From Paenibacillus sp. 32352 (GTDB taxonomy: Bacteria > Bacillota > Bacilli > Paenibacillales > NBRC-103111), in contig NZ_MZNT01000012.1 in the NCBI RefSeq assembly GCF_002042965.1, forward strand, positions 186,001-250,000: 64,000 bases of DNA, written 5' to 3'. The number at the start of each line of letters is the position of its first letter. Positions within the stretch are counted from its first letter, which is position 1. A program made the translations under genes and the position numbers. Shown one piece after another: positions 50,935 to 61,197 of this stretch. The notes under the pieces are model-generated. The model saw only the letters and a list, made by a program, of their open reading frames with translations. It had not been told where the DNA came from and did not search any database.

Positions 50935-53280
50935 ATGCGTACGCTTATTCACAGATCTTTATTCATGAGAATGCTCATGTATTTTGTCATCGTTGTATCT
51001 TTGGTTACGATCCTGCTCTCCTACATCTTGTATGCGAATTTCGAGAAATCGGCCATGGCCAGCCTGAACAAAGCCTATCAGCGGAATTTATCCCAGGTTA
51101 GCTTCAGTGTCAGTTATATGAACGAAAGCGTCAGAAATCTCTTGTGGTCGGTGTTTAACAGCACAGATACAACGGTGCTTATGTATCAGGACGATACGAT
51201 GATGGAAGAGCTGGTTCCGGAGTTCCGCAAGCTGAACCATACGGTGGAGACGTACCCCTTCGTACAGTCCATCTACATTTATAATCAGAAGCTGGACAGG
51301 TATATTGCAACAGGGGCCAGCCCGATCAGCTCCGGAGAGCAATTCTACGACCGGGAAGTGGTCGGTTGGATTCAAGAAAAGCGGCTGCCGCAGCCTTCTG
51401 TCCCGGTTGCCCGAATGATACCGTCTCCGGGCGATCCGATGGAGATGTCCAAGGTGTTTACTTATATCCTCTACGAGATGAAGTCGGACGCGGGGGGAGT
51501 GTCGGGTGCGGTTATCGTCAACATTAAAGCGGAATATTTGCAAAATCTGATCGATTCCTTCAGCCGTGGCCCGGATCAGGACGAGGGGGGCGAGACGCTG
51601 GTAGTGAACCGGAACGGTCTGGTGGTTAGTCATTCGGAGGGGAGGTCCTTCCTATCCGATGTGTCCGGGGAAAGTTTCTTCGCCCGTATTCTCAAGCAAG
51701 GCGGCGACACGGGATCGTTCGAGCACCGGGAACGGGATGATGCATCGCTGGTCACCTATGTAACCTCGGATCAATCCGGATGGATTTTCGTACAGATTCA
51801 ATCCTATGGAAGCGCCCTCACCAAAGTACGGCATATTCGATTCGTTACCGTTGTAGTTAGCACTGCCGTTTTACTTACTTCCATTGCGGCTTCCATTCTT
51901 CTCTCCCACCGGTTATACCGTCCGATCGGTCAGCTTGTCTCCAGCGCCAGACGGGTTTCCGAGGCCGAAACAACAACTCAGGGGAACAGCGGAAAGCTTG
52001 CCGACTTGCATATTGTCCAAGAAGTACTTACGAAGGCTTATGTTGCCAATCAGGGAACGTTTCAGACAGAGAAGCGGGTTATGCTCAAGAGACTCATCAC
52101 CGATCCGCAAATGCCGGACGAAATGGGCAGTTATATTATTAAAAAATATGGATATTCTCTTGGCGCCAAAAAGAGCTACGTTCTGCTGCTGGCAAAAATC
52201 GACCGTTATGCCGAGTTTCAGGCCAATTACAGCGAGAAGGACCGAACTCTGCTCTGCTACGCTATCGTTAACGCGGCCAGCGAATTGTTCGGCGTCCACT
52301 ACGCGACGGAGACCGCCGAATTGGACGATCAAAGCATATGTATCCTGCTCGGTCTGCACCCGGAGGACGAACGGGATGAACAAGAGAGCATCGTTGCTGT
52401 CGTCAAGGAACTGCAAAACTGGTGCAGCCAATCGCTCCGGCTTTCCTTGACGGTTTCCGTCAGCTCCGGGTACGCGCGCTTGTCACATATTCGGCAAGCT
52501 TACCATGAGACGCAGCAGCTTTCTTACTACAGATTGGTATATGGTCAGGGCAGTATCCTTCATGCCGACAAGGTGGGCAGCGCGCGGAAACCGGAGGCGT
52601 ACCGACTACTCGCACGAGAGGAACAGGCGCTTCGGGAAGCGCTTATTGACGGCAAAACGGATGAAGCTATGTGGATCTACGACGAATTCATGGAAGAGAC
52701 GGCTTCTCGTACGCATGATGTGATCATGTCTAATGTGCTTTATATCACCTATGTCGTTCATAACATTCTCTATGTTATTGAAGAAAACAGCCTGGATGAA
52801 TATAATCTGGACCTTGGCAATTGGATACGGCAAATCCATCAAGCGGAAACGTTGGAGGAAATTCGGGACATGTTCCACGGCATCTTCATTCGGACATCGG
52901 AAACGGTCGGCAGCCGCAAACAAAATCGCGGTTCTGTACTGCTGGATAGCGTTATTGCGTTGATGGAGGCGAAGTACACAGATCCTAATCTGAGCATGGA
53001 GGGAATTGCCGATGAAATCGGCATGTCCAAGGATTATATTAGCAAAATGTTTCGCAAAGCCTACGGGAAGTCGATCCCCGATTATTTGCTTGACCTGCGC
53101 ATCGGCAAAGTGATTGAGCTTATGGAGGACCCGTCACTTGGTTTCAGCGATATTTTGAATCGGGTCGGCATTGAAAATAAAAAGTACTTCTACACCCTGT
53201 TCAAGAAAAAAATGGGAGTTTCTCTTCGGGATTACCGGATCAAACAGCTTCCGCTCGATAAAAACGGGAATTTATCGTAA
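50935..53280 (+). CDS. Membrane-bound AraC-family regulator (YesS-like)
   Basis: This 781-residue protein has an N-terminal membrane segment (MYFVIVVSLVTILLSYILY), an extracytoplasmic Cache-like sensor, a second membrane segment near residue 310 (VVVSTAVLLTSIAASILL), a large cytoplasmic linker and a C-terminal AraC HTH (EGIADEIGMSKDYISKMFRK, ILNRVGIENKKYFYTLFKKK). Such one-protein systems sense a sugar outside and bind DNA inside without phosphorylation. The start ATG 50935 follows AAGGGGGAG. It sits between the permeases and the binding protein and should control both. Confidence 0.9.
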   Translation: MRTLIHRSLFMRMLMYFVIVVSLVTILLSYILYANFEKSAMASLNKAYQRNLSQVSFSVSYMNESVRNLLWSVFNSTDTTVLMYQDDTMMEELVPEFRKLNHTVETYPFVQSIYIYNQKLDRYIATGASPISSGEQFYDREVVGWIQEKRLPQPSVPVARMIPSPGDPMEMSKVFTYILYEMKSDAGGVSGAVIVNIKAEYLQNLIDSFSRGPDQDEGGETLVVNRNGLVVSHSEGRSFLSDVSGESFFARILKQGGDTGSFEHRERDDASLVTYVTSDQSGWIFVQIQSYGSALTKVRHIRFVTVVVSTAVLLTSIAASILLSHRLYRPIGQLVSSARRVSEAETTTQGNSGKLADLHIVQEVLTKAYVANQGTFQTEKRVMLKRLITDPQMPDEMGSYIIKKYGYSLGAKKSYVLLLAKIDRYAEFQANYSEKDRTLLCYAIVNAASELFGVHYATETAELDDQSICILLGLHPEDERDEQESIVAVVKELQNWCSQSLRLSLTVSVSSGYARLSHIRQAYHETQQLSYYRLVYGQGSILHADKVGSARKPEAYRLLAREEQALREALIDGKTDEAMWIYDEFMEETASRTHDVIMSNVLYITYVVHNILYVIEENSLDEYNLDLGNWIRQIHQAETLEEIRDMFHGIFIRTSETVGSRKQNRGSVLLDSVIALMEAKYTDPNLSMEGIADEIGMSKDYISKMFRKAYGKSIPDYLLDLRIGKVIELMEDPSLGFSDILNRVGIENKKYFYTLFKKKMGVSLRDYRIKQLPLDKNGNLS

Positions 53281-53407
53281 TCATGGATCCCGGGTTATCA
53301 GCCGTTATGGGAAAATCACGTGTTTTTATCCTTTTCGGTTTTATGGAAAAGGGTTATGTTGACGGTAAGCCGTTCACCGGCAATCCGAAAAAGGGGGAAC
53401 CATCCTA

Positions 53408-54988
53408 GTGTTACAGTTCACACAAACAGACATCGGTAAGGTGAAGCCGATTCGCGTTGTTACCTGTCTTGCACTATCGGTCGTGCTCTTGACTGTAAGC
53501 GCATGCGCCAATAACTCCAACACCGCCAATCAGGAGAATACGAAATCCGATTCCAGCGTCAGCCCCGCAGCCGCAGCAGGAGTTGACCATCTGAAAGACG
53601 TAAAGCTTACTTATTATTATCCGAACCCGGTAGCAAGCATCAAGGATGTTCAGCTGGTTCAAGATGCGATCAACAAGATTACGCAGCCCGCCATTCACGC
53701 GGCCATCGAGCTGAAGCCTATCGACTGGGGAGCTTATGAGCAGAAAATGAACGTGATTTCGGCAGCGGGAGAAGAATACGATCTCGCCTATACTTCGCCT
53801 TCCAGCAATAACTATTATCAAAATGTGGCCAAAGGTGCATTTATTCCGCTGGATGATCTGCTTGCAAGCTACGCACCCAAGACGAAGGCGGCCGTGCCTG
53901 AGATATTGTGGAATGCAGCCAAGGTTAAAGGGAAGCTGTATGGTGTCGTAAACTATCAGATTGTCGCTATGCCTTACGGGTATTCCATCCCGAAGCAATA
54001 TTTGGAGAAGTATCAAGTGGATGCAAATGGGATCAAAAGCTATGATGATCTAACTCCTTATTATCAGAAATGGAAAGAGGAGCATCCCGCCCTGTTATAC
54101 AATAAAGACGGCGGAGACGGCTTCAGCAATGTACCGCCCCTGTGGGGGATGGATTCGGTCGGAGGCTCGATGACGCCCGGATGGATACGTCTGGACGATC
54201 CGTCACTGACCGTGATCAACCAGTTCGAGAGTCCGGAGTTTAAGAAAGAAGTGGAGCGCAAGCGGGCCTTGTATACGTTGGGCATTATCCCCAAGGACGC
54301 CGCAGTCATGGGCGGTAATGATGTGAACAACGCCTACAAGGCGGGGAAATATCAGCTCTTTACGACAGGTGTCGGCGTTAAGCCGGGCGTAGCAAGCGAA
54401 GAGAAGGCGAAGTATAACGGTATCCAGATGGAATACCGTGCATTGTCCGAGCCTCTGATTACCACGAGCAGCGCGCTCGGTACGATGACGGCGATCAGCA
54501 AAACGTCGAAAAACCCGGAACGGGCCATGATGTTCCTCGAACTACTGAACACGAACAAGGAATTGTACCGTTTGATCAGCTACGGGATCGAAGGCAAGCA
54601 TTACAACGTAGTCGATAAAGATAATGGGGTTATCGAGCTTATCAAGGACAGCGGCTATACGCCCAATACGGCCTGGATGTTCGGCAACCAGTTCAACGGA
54701 TTTTACTTGTCCAAGGAAGATGTAGGCAACTTCGAGAAGATCAAGCAAATGAATACCTCCGCCAAGGCTTCCCCGACGCTCGGGTTTAACTTTGATGCCG
54801 AACCGGTGAAGACGGAGATTGCGCAGACGACCTCAGTTTACAAAGAATATAAGGATATTCTGATGTCCGGTACGGCCGATCCGGCCAAAACACTGCCTGA
54901 ATTTTTGGAAAAAATGAGAAAAGCGGGTGCGGACAAAATTATCGCCGAGAAGCAAAAGCAAATCGACGAGTGGAAGAAGACGAAGTAA
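53408..54988 (+). CDS. Carbohydrate ABC transporter substrate-binding lipoprotein, LplA type
   Basis: This 526-residue lipoprotein has lipobox VSA-C33 after a long N-terminus, then a solute-binding protein of the large LplA-like class (LTYYYPNPVASIKDVQLVQD, LAYTSPSSNNYYQNVAKGAF, WGMDSVGGSMTPGWIRL, ALGTMTAISKTSKNPERAM). The GTG 53408 start is preceded by AAAGGGGGAA; a later GTG at 53441 is an alternative and would give a more usual signal peptide. It is the partner of the permeases at 48926 and 49883. Confidence 0.9.
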   Translation: MLQFTQTDIGKVKPIRVVTCLALSVVLLTVSACANNSNTANQENTKSDSSVSPAAAAGVDHLKDVKLTYYYPNPVASIKDVQLVQDAINKITQPAIHAAIELKPIDWGAYEQKMNVISAAGEEYDLAYTSPSSNNYYQNVAKGAFIPLDDLLASYAPKTKAAVPEILWNAAKVKGKLYGVVNYQIVAMPYGYSIPKQYLEKYQVDANGIKSYDDLTPYYQKWKEEHPALLYNKDGGDGFSNVPPLWGMDSVGGSMTPGWIRLDDPSLTVINQFESPEFKKEVERKRALYTLGIIPKDAAVMGGNDVNNAYKAGKYQLFTTGVGVKPGVASEEKAKYNGIQMEYRALSEPLITTSSALGTMTAISKTSKNPERAMMFLELLNTNKELYRLISYGIEGKHYNVVDKDNGVIELIKDSGYTPNTAWMFGNQFNGFYLSKEDVGNFEKIKQMNTSAKASPTLGFNFDAEPVKTEIAQTTSVYKEYKDILMSGTADPAKTLPEFLEKMRKAGADKIIAEKQKQIDEWKKTK

Positions 54989-55167
54989 AACGGAGCCAGC
55001 GTGTTTGGGCTGTGGATTTGTATGCGCTTGCGGGAACGCGCTGTTTTGGGCCGTACGGGGGATTACGCACCGTAGGCAGACTGTTCCGAATACGACAGAC
55101 GATATCGCACTGAAGGTAATGATGCGAGTCCATGGTCAATCGACATCACAAGGAGGTTGTTGTATTG

Positions 55168-58100
55168 ATGAAGAGTCGATGCGTTTCGAAGGGAAACCGT
55201 TGCCTGAACGGGGCATTAGCCTTGCTCTTAACGGCTTCACTCTTCCCTTGGTCAGTGTACCCCGCATGGGCGGCAGACCCAGCTGCTCAGCAAGCATTCT
55301 ATGTTTCACCGCTCGGCAGCGACACGAATCCAGGGACGGAAGCGGCGCCATTCGCCACACTAACTAAGGCGAGAGAAGCCGTTCAAGCCATAACGGCTTC
55401 TGCAACCGACGACATTCACGTCTACCTCCGCGGGGGAACGTATTCTCTCTACGAGCCGTTCACACTAACGGAAGCGGATTCAGGGAAGAACGGACACAAG
55501 GTGATTTACGAGGCTTATCCGGGTGAGAAGCCCGTTCTGGACGGCGGTGTCCGGGTAAAAGGCGAGTGGGAGCACTATCGTCAAGGGATTTACCGCACCC
55601 AGCTTCCTACCGTGAACGATGCTCGCGAGCTGTATGTCAATGGCCTGAAGCAGCAACGTTCGCGCTCGGCCAACATACAATCCGCCGCCATGGAGGGCAC
55701 CCAGCGCAGCTTTATGCTGGACACTGCAGATCTCCCGGCGCAAGGCATCGCACACCCGGAGGATCTCTTATATATTCAGAATGTTAACTGGCGAACTTAC
55801 ATGCTGCCTGTCGAGAAGATGGAGATCGACCTCCCGTGGACGAAGGCTACGCTTCGCGAGCCTTATATAACGAACTACTTGACAAAGTTTAACTTTGAGA
55901 TGAGCTACAATGCATGGGCACGACTGGAGAATGCGCTCGAATTCGTCGATGAGCCCGGCGAGTTTTATTTTGATAAGCGATCCAAGTATCTGTATTACCT
56001 CCCTCCGGAAGACGTGAATCTTCAGCAGGCCGAGGTGGTGGTGCCGAAGGCGGAGAAGCTGCTGAACCTGTCCGGCGCTTCGTCAGCGAATAAAATTCAA
56101 AACGTAGAGATTCGCGGTCTTACATTCCGCTACGCTGCCTGGCATGCCGTGAACACGGAGGGCTTCGCCCATACGCAGGCTACGCTCAGGGTGACGGAGA
56201 AAGGGGCTTATGCGGAAATGCTGCCGGCTGCCCTGAACATCAATTATGCTGACCATGTCGTGCTGGAGCGGAACATCATCAAGCACATCGGTGCCAGCGC
56301 CCTTAACGCCGAGAATGGACTGCGCCACTTGACGGTGCGCGGCAATGTGTTCCAGGATATCGCGGGCGGCGCGGTGAGTGTAGGGAACACAGCCAACAAT
56401 GAGATCAACGAGCCGGGAGAGGAGCTGCCTATCGGCATTACGATCTCCAATAACGTATTAAGGGAAATTGGGGTCGATTACACGGGCTCCCCGGGCATCA
56501 CCACCTTGTATGGAGACACGATCAACATTGTGCACAACGATATTGACGGCGTCAATTATTCGGGCATCTCCATCGGTTGGGGTTGGAACAAGAGTGCGAC
56601 TACATTGAAGAACACTACCGTTGGATACAATAAGATCATGAACTTCTCCCGCAAGTCGCTGGACGGGGCGGCCATCTACTCACTGAGCCGTCACGAGAAT
56701 TCTTCGTTTAATAACAACTATGTAAAGAACGTGTTCTCTCCCTTCAATACGGCCGCATTGTATCATGATGAGGGCAGCCGAGGATTTGTCGATACCGATA
56801 ATGTACTCGACATCGAGCGCGGCGATTATCTGGCCTACAATCTGAACAATGTGGACGACGTACTGATTCGCAACCTGTATACTACTACGGGCAATGTGGT
56901 GACATACAAGCCAGGGCCTAATGTCAAGGTAGAGCAGGTTCACATTCATCCGACAGCAGACTGGCCTGCGGAGGCGCAGGAGATCATTGCACAAGCGGGG
57001 ATCGAGCCAGCGTACCAGGATCTGTTGGCTCAAGCGCAATCCTTCCCGCATGAGCCTCGTCCGAACGTAAGAAGCTCCGGTATCAACTATGTGCAATCCC
57101 TAAGCTTTGAGCCGAGGTCAACGGCTATTCGAGAAAATGACCTGAAGGCCCCATTCATGGAGGAGAATGGGCGTGTGGTCTTTGAAGCGAAGGACTATAC
57201 CGGATATCAGGGCCTGGAGGCAGCGGATTTCTCCTTTATCGGCGTGTTGGGCTGGTTCGGGGGATTTGCCTCCAAGTATACCTTAATGACCAGAGCTAAG
57301 GAGATTACACGGGCCCAGACGTATCCCCAAGGGAAGCCGTCGGTATCGTATCGTATCCAGTTTCAATCCCCGGGCACGTACCATTTGCTGATCAGGGGCA
57401 AGTCTGCCAGCGAGGACGGGAAGATTGTCGCTTTCTTCGGTTCCTCCTTGCTTGGGGCCGTAAGCTTGCCATCGGACTTTGCCTTCGTACAGAAAACGGA
57501 TGCAGGTGACCCGCTGACGGTGCAGGTTGATACACCTGGGGAATATACTCTTACATTGCAGGGTGTACGGGGAGATATTGAGACCTATCTGGATCAAATC
57601 GCCCTTGTGAAAGAGTTTACGGATGAGCTCAAGGACGGCAGCACGGCTCAGGGCCCCCAGAACAGCAAGCGTGCAGGGATGTCGGAGGTGCTGGTGCCGA
57701 TTCGCAAGGCTTTCCCTTCGTTCACTGACACAAGCGAGGTGGAGAATGCAGCTGCGGGCAAGGCAGCCTCTTCCTCCAGCAACGCGGGAGAAGCATATCC
57801 CCCCGGCAAAGCCAACGACCTTTCGGTGCTTAGCTTCTGGCGGTCTGCTGCCGGAGAAGCGAACAGCTGGTGGCAGATGGACTTCGGGCAGGGGATTCGG
57901 GTGGCTCAACTGGAGCTGGCGTTCCCCATCGACAACGATACGCCAAGCGAACGAAGAAACTTCGAGGTGAGAGGCTCCAATGATCCGACCTTTGCCGCAT
58001 ATCAGGTGCTTGGTGTCCGATGGGCAGATGCAGTGCCTTATAAGGAAAAGCTTCTGCTGAAGCCAGGCACAGCCCAAAGCTTCAGGTATATACGCATTGT

Positions 58101-60450
58101 GAAGACTGCAGCGGGAGAAGGGCTGGGTATTGCTGAGATGAAGGCCGTTGCATGGAACCCGGAGCTGCGCAATTTCGCGTTGAATAGGCCCGCGACCGCC
58201 TCATCCAACCCGGAGGCGGCGCCTAGGGCAGTAGATGGCAATGCTTCCCAGAGCGACAGTACGCATTGGTACAGCACGTGGGGTCAGAATCCGGCATGGT
58301 TCCAAGTGGATCTGGAGACATCCATCCAGGTGACGGAGATTCGAATGAAAGCACGCTATAGCACCACCGCATACGAGTCGGCGAACGTAGCGGTCTACGG
58401 TTCCAATACGGCGGACTTCAGTACGAAGACGAAGCTGGCGGAGCATCTCTCGTACAACCAGCTGTATGAGCTGGTACTGCCCGTTAGCGTGCAGGAACAA
58501 TTCCGCTATATTCGTGTAGAGAAGCAAGTGGCGAATAGCAGTCTTGGATTCTCTGAATTTGAGGTTTGGGGCATCGTTCCTCAGCTAACGGATGCCTTGT
58601 ATAGTACGATTTCCGATCGCAAGCCCGTCAAGGCTTCCAGTTATCTGAACAACAATCCGCAATATGCGCCGCAGAATGGCAATGACGGCAATGCCAGTTC
58701 AGTATGGGTATCCGAATGGCGCAACGGGGAATACTGGCAAGTCGATCTAGGTAGCTCCCGGCGGATTCATAAGCTGCAGATTGTCCCAAGAGACGGTGCT
58801 TCTCCGGGAACGACCCTTGATTTTGAAACACGCAATTATAAAATTATCGGCTCGAATACGGAAGACTTCACCGGTTCTACTGTACTTGCAACGATTGGGT
58901 CTACACCTTTTACGGGTCTTCTCTGGAGTTATACTGTTACAGACCCGGGCATGTACCGTTATGTCCGCATTCAGAAAACGGCGGCAGAATCGGGCGGCTT
59001 CAAGGAGTTCCGGGTGCTGTCCGCAGAGCGGGAGCAGACGATGAATGTGACCGAGCGGACGCAGCTGATTGCAAGGATCGCAGGTGAAGACATACCGGCA
59101 GCCAGTGTAGCATGGAGTTCTACGAATCAAGGAACGGCGGCTGTAGCGGCCAATGGTCAAGTGTCGGCCTTGCGCAGCGGCAAAGTTGCGGTTACCGGAT
59201 CATATAACGGAAAGACCGTCACGAAGGATCTGACGATTACGGATACCTTGCCTATAGCGCCGCCTGCCGCGCCAGATATTTTTCAACCGTACTTAACGGG
59301 TACGGCTCCTTTGATCACTCAGGTGCTTAGTGAAACAACAACCGAGTCGGGAGCCGTTAAGGCAACGAAGGTGCTCTATCGATCAGATGTTGATGCGGCA
59401 AGATCGAATCAGGTGTATGCTGTTATTGCTGCTCCTGCCGCCACAGGCAGCTATCCCGGTGTGCTTATCCTGCACGGAGGCACGGAATGCACTCAGGATG
59501 CGCTCGCTATCGATTACGCCAAGCGCGGGTATATCGCGGTAACTCCGGAGCTGCCAGGCATCGCCGATCCCAAGGCATGCGCAGCGCCGTCCACCGGCAT
59601 GTGGAAGAATGATCCCTATGGTTCGAAGCAGCTCACAGCACTTCCAAGCGCCGTATCCAGCTCTATCTTCGAAGGAGAGGTCGCCGCGCTGCAGGGCTTC
59701 TATTTGCTGCAGGCGCAGCCAGGGGTGGAGCAGGATCGGCTGGGCATCCGCGGCTTGTCTTGGGGAGGGTATTCGACAACTTTACTCAGCTCGCTTCTGG
59801 GCGATCAAGTAAAGGCAGCGTATTCCATCTATGGGAGTGGATTCTACGACCACGGCTCCTACTTCGCAGGTCTCCTAGATAACAAGGGCTCCGTTGAGAA
59901 GACCCATTGGCTCCGCGATCTGGACGCAGGACGACGAGCCGCTCATATTAAAGCAAACTTTTATCTGGCAGCGGCGTCGAATGATTCCTACTTCTGGCCG
60001 ACCGCCGTGATGAAGACGCTGGATCAGATCCCGGGCGCGAAGAATCAAGTATTCGCTCCGAACACGAATCATTCCTTAAGCTCGCTTCCGAATGCTGCGG
60101 CACAAGAGAGGCTCTTCTTCGATTATTATCTGAAGGGCGCCGGGGCTCCGCTGCCGAAAGTCAACATCATCTCAACAGAGCGCTCGGCTAATCAGAATTA
60201 TAAGATCACATTTCAAGTGAGTGGGACAGCAGCGATAACTCAAGCGAAGCTATACTATAGCAACGGGGATAACCCTTGGGTGAACCGCAGTTGGGTCGCC
60301 ATCGATGCGATTCCTCTATCCAACGGACGTTATGAGGGGCTTCTGCCGGCCGCCGCGATACAGAAACAGGCCGATTGGTACGTCTTTGTTAGCGATGATC
60401 GTCAAGCATCGGCCAGCAGCTACATCTACAATTCGGCGGATTCATTGTGA
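55168..60450 (+). CDS. Giant secreted protein: beta-helix, three CBM32-like domains, Big2 domain and C-terminal esterase
   Basis: AAGGAGG fits TTG 55165 or ATG 55168; the ATG gives 1760 residues. A signal peptide ends near PAWA-35. Residues about 40-640 form a right-handed parallel beta-helix (FYVSPLGSDTNPGTEAAPFA, VEIRGLTFRYAAWHAVNTEG, TLYGDTINIVHNDIDGVNYS). Three F5/8C (CBM32-like) domains start near 859, 998 and 1149, then a Big2-type Ig domain near 1290-1355. Residues about 1390-1660 are an alpha/beta hydrolase (VLILHGGTEC, nucleophile Ser1531 in GLSWGGYS, His in APNTNHSLSS), like acetyl-ester or dienelactone hydrolases. It probably removes both glycosidic and ester bonds from a decorated polysaccharide for import by the preceding system. 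Confidence 0.85.
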   Translation: MKSRCVSKGNRCLNGALALLLTASLFPWSVYPAWAADPAAQQAFYVSPLGSDTNPGTEAAPFATLTKAREAVQAITASATDDIHVYLRGGTYSLYEPFTLTEADSGKNGHKVIYEAYPGEKPVLDGGVRVKGEWEHYRQGIYRTQLPTVNDARELYVNGLKQQRSRSANIQSAAMEGTQRSFMLDTADLPAQGIAHPEDLLYIQNVNWRTYMLPVEKMEIDLPWTKATLREPYITNYLTKFNFEMSYNAWARLENALEFVDEPGEFYFDKRSKYLYYLPPEDVNLQQAEVVVPKAEKLLNLSGASSANKIQNVEIRGLTFRYAAWHAVNTEGFAHTQATLRVTEKGAYAEMLPAALNINYADHVVLERNIIKHIGASALNAENGLRHLTVRGNVFQDIAGGAVSVGNTANNEINEPGEELPIGITISNNVLREIGVDYTGSPGITTLYGDTINIVHNDIDGVNYSGISIGWGWNKSATTLKNTTVGYNKIMNFSRKSLDGAAIYSLSRHENSSFNNNYVKNVFSPFNTAALYHDEGSRGFVDTDNVLDIERGDYLAYNLNNVDDVLIRNLYTTTGNVVTYKPGPNVKVEQVHIHPTADWPAEAQEIIAQAGIEPAYQDLLAQAQSFPHEPRPNVRSSGINYVQSLSFEPRSTAIRENDLKAPFMEENGRVVFEAKDYTGYQGLEAADFSFIGVLGWFGGFASKYTLMTRAKEITRAQTYPQGKPSVSYRIQFQSPGTYHLLIRGKSASEDGKIVAFFGSSLLGAVSLPSDFAFVQKTDAGDPLTVQVDTPGEYTLTLQGVRGDIETYLDQIALVKEFTDELKDGSTAQGPQNSKRAGMSEVLVPIRKAFPSFTDTSEVENAAAGKAASSSSNAGEAYPPGKANDLSVLSFWRSAAGEANSWWQMDFGQGIRVAQLELAFPIDNDTPSERRNFEVRGSNDPTFAAYQVLGVRWADAVPYKEKLLLKPGTAQSFRYIRIVKTAAGEGLGIAEMKAVAWNPELRNFALNRPATASSNPEAAPRAVDGNASQSDSTHWYSTWGQNPAWFQVDLETSIQVTEIRMKARYSTTAYESANVAVYGSNTADFSTKTKLAEHLSYNQLYELVLPVSVQEQFRYIRVEKQVANSSLGFSEFEVWGIVPQLTDALYSTISDRKPVKASSYLNNNPQYAPQNGNDGNASSVWVSEWRNGEYWQVDLGSSRRIHKLQIVPRDGASPGTTLDFETRNYKIIGSNTEDFTGSTVLATIGSTPFTGLLWSYTVTDPGMYRYVRIQKTAAESGGFKEFRVLSAEREQTMNVTERTQLIARIAGEDIPAASVAWSSTNQGTAAVAANGQVSALRSGKVAVTGSYNGKTVTKDLTITDTLPIAPPAAPDIFQPYLTGTAPLITQVLSETTTESGAVKATKVLYRSDVDAARSNQVYAVIAAPAATGSYPGVLILHGGTECTQDALAIDYAKRGYIAVTPELPGIADPKACAAPSTGMWKNDPYGSKQLTALPSAVSSSIFEGEVAALQGFYLLQAQPGVEQDRLGIRGLSWGGYSTTLLSSLLGDQVKAAYSIYGSGFYDHGSYFAGLLDNKGSVEKTHWLRDLDAGRRAAHIKANFYLAAASNDSYFWPTAVMKTLDQIPGAKNQVFAPNTNHSLSSLPNAAAQERLFFDYYLKGAGAPLPKVNIISTERSANQNYKITFQVSGTAAITQAKLYYSNGDNPWVNRSWVAIDAIPLSNGRYEGLLPAAAIQKQADWYVFVSDDRQASASSYIYNSADSL

Positions 60451-60594
60451 GGCACTATCTTCGAAACTTTAAAAAAGATCCGAACAGTGTCTGGAGAAAA
60501 TTAAGTATTTGACTGAATGTATTGAACCCGTGCATTTTTCGATTTGCAAAACCGTTAGGCTCCGAGAAATTAATATTAGATTGACCCAAGTATC

Positions 60595-60647
60595 AAAACA
60601 GCAGCAGTCATGGACGAGAAAATAAAGTCCTAGACTGCTGCTGTTTT
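60595..60647 (+). terminator. Intrinsic terminator
   Basis: AAAACAGCAGCAGTC pairs perfectly with GACTGCTGCTGTTTT over 15 bp, 145 bases after the giant gene. Confidence 0.88.
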
Positions 60648-60796
60648 AATTGAAAGGCTATCCTGGCCTTATGACAAAAAGAAGCAGTTGCGCGTGGCAA
60701 TTGAATATTTTGTTCTTCACAGTAGCCCCGATGTTCTGGTTTAGCGTAACACGTTAATGATTAATTCCACCAAGCATTTGGACTAACGGCATCAAT

Positions 60797-61197
60797 TCAG
60801 GCTAATTCATCGGAAGTCAGTTGAACATTTACTGCCTCAACGTTTTCTTCAAGATATTTGCGGCGTTTTGTTCCTGGAATCGGTAACGCGCCTTTCGCAA
60901 TTGTCCAAGCTATAGCCAGTTGAACAACCGGACATTTTTTTCTTTAGCGATTTCTCCTAGCTTATCTACGATATCAACATTTTTCTGGAAGTTATCCCCT
61001 TGGAAACGTGGCAGTTTCGTGCGCATATCATCAGCTTTCAAATCCTCGAATTTACAAGGCTCGCCGGTTATGAAACCTCTGCTTAGCGGGCTGCACGCCA
61101 CAAACGTGATTCCGAGCTCGTTAACTGTAGGAATTGATTTCCGCTTAAACATCACGGCTCCAAAGGGACCGTACCGAGATCTGCCGTAATACGTCAT
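60797..61197 (-). pseudogene. Aldo/keto reductase, truncated and frameshifted
   Basis: On the minus strand the codons read ELGITFVACSPLSRGFITGE and RFQGDNFQKNVDIVDKLGEI, then a frameshift near 60935, and continue CPVVQLAIAWTIAKGALPIP, GTKRRKYLEENVEAVNVQLT and a stop at 60797. The N-terminal half with the catalytic Tyr is gone. It is a relic of an AKR gene. Confidence 0.85.

Noticed and set aside
57283..58077. Minus-strand open frame of 264 codons inside the giant secreted gene
   Set aside because: The plus strand codes for recognisable CBM32-like domains here; no start signal is seen for the antisense frame.
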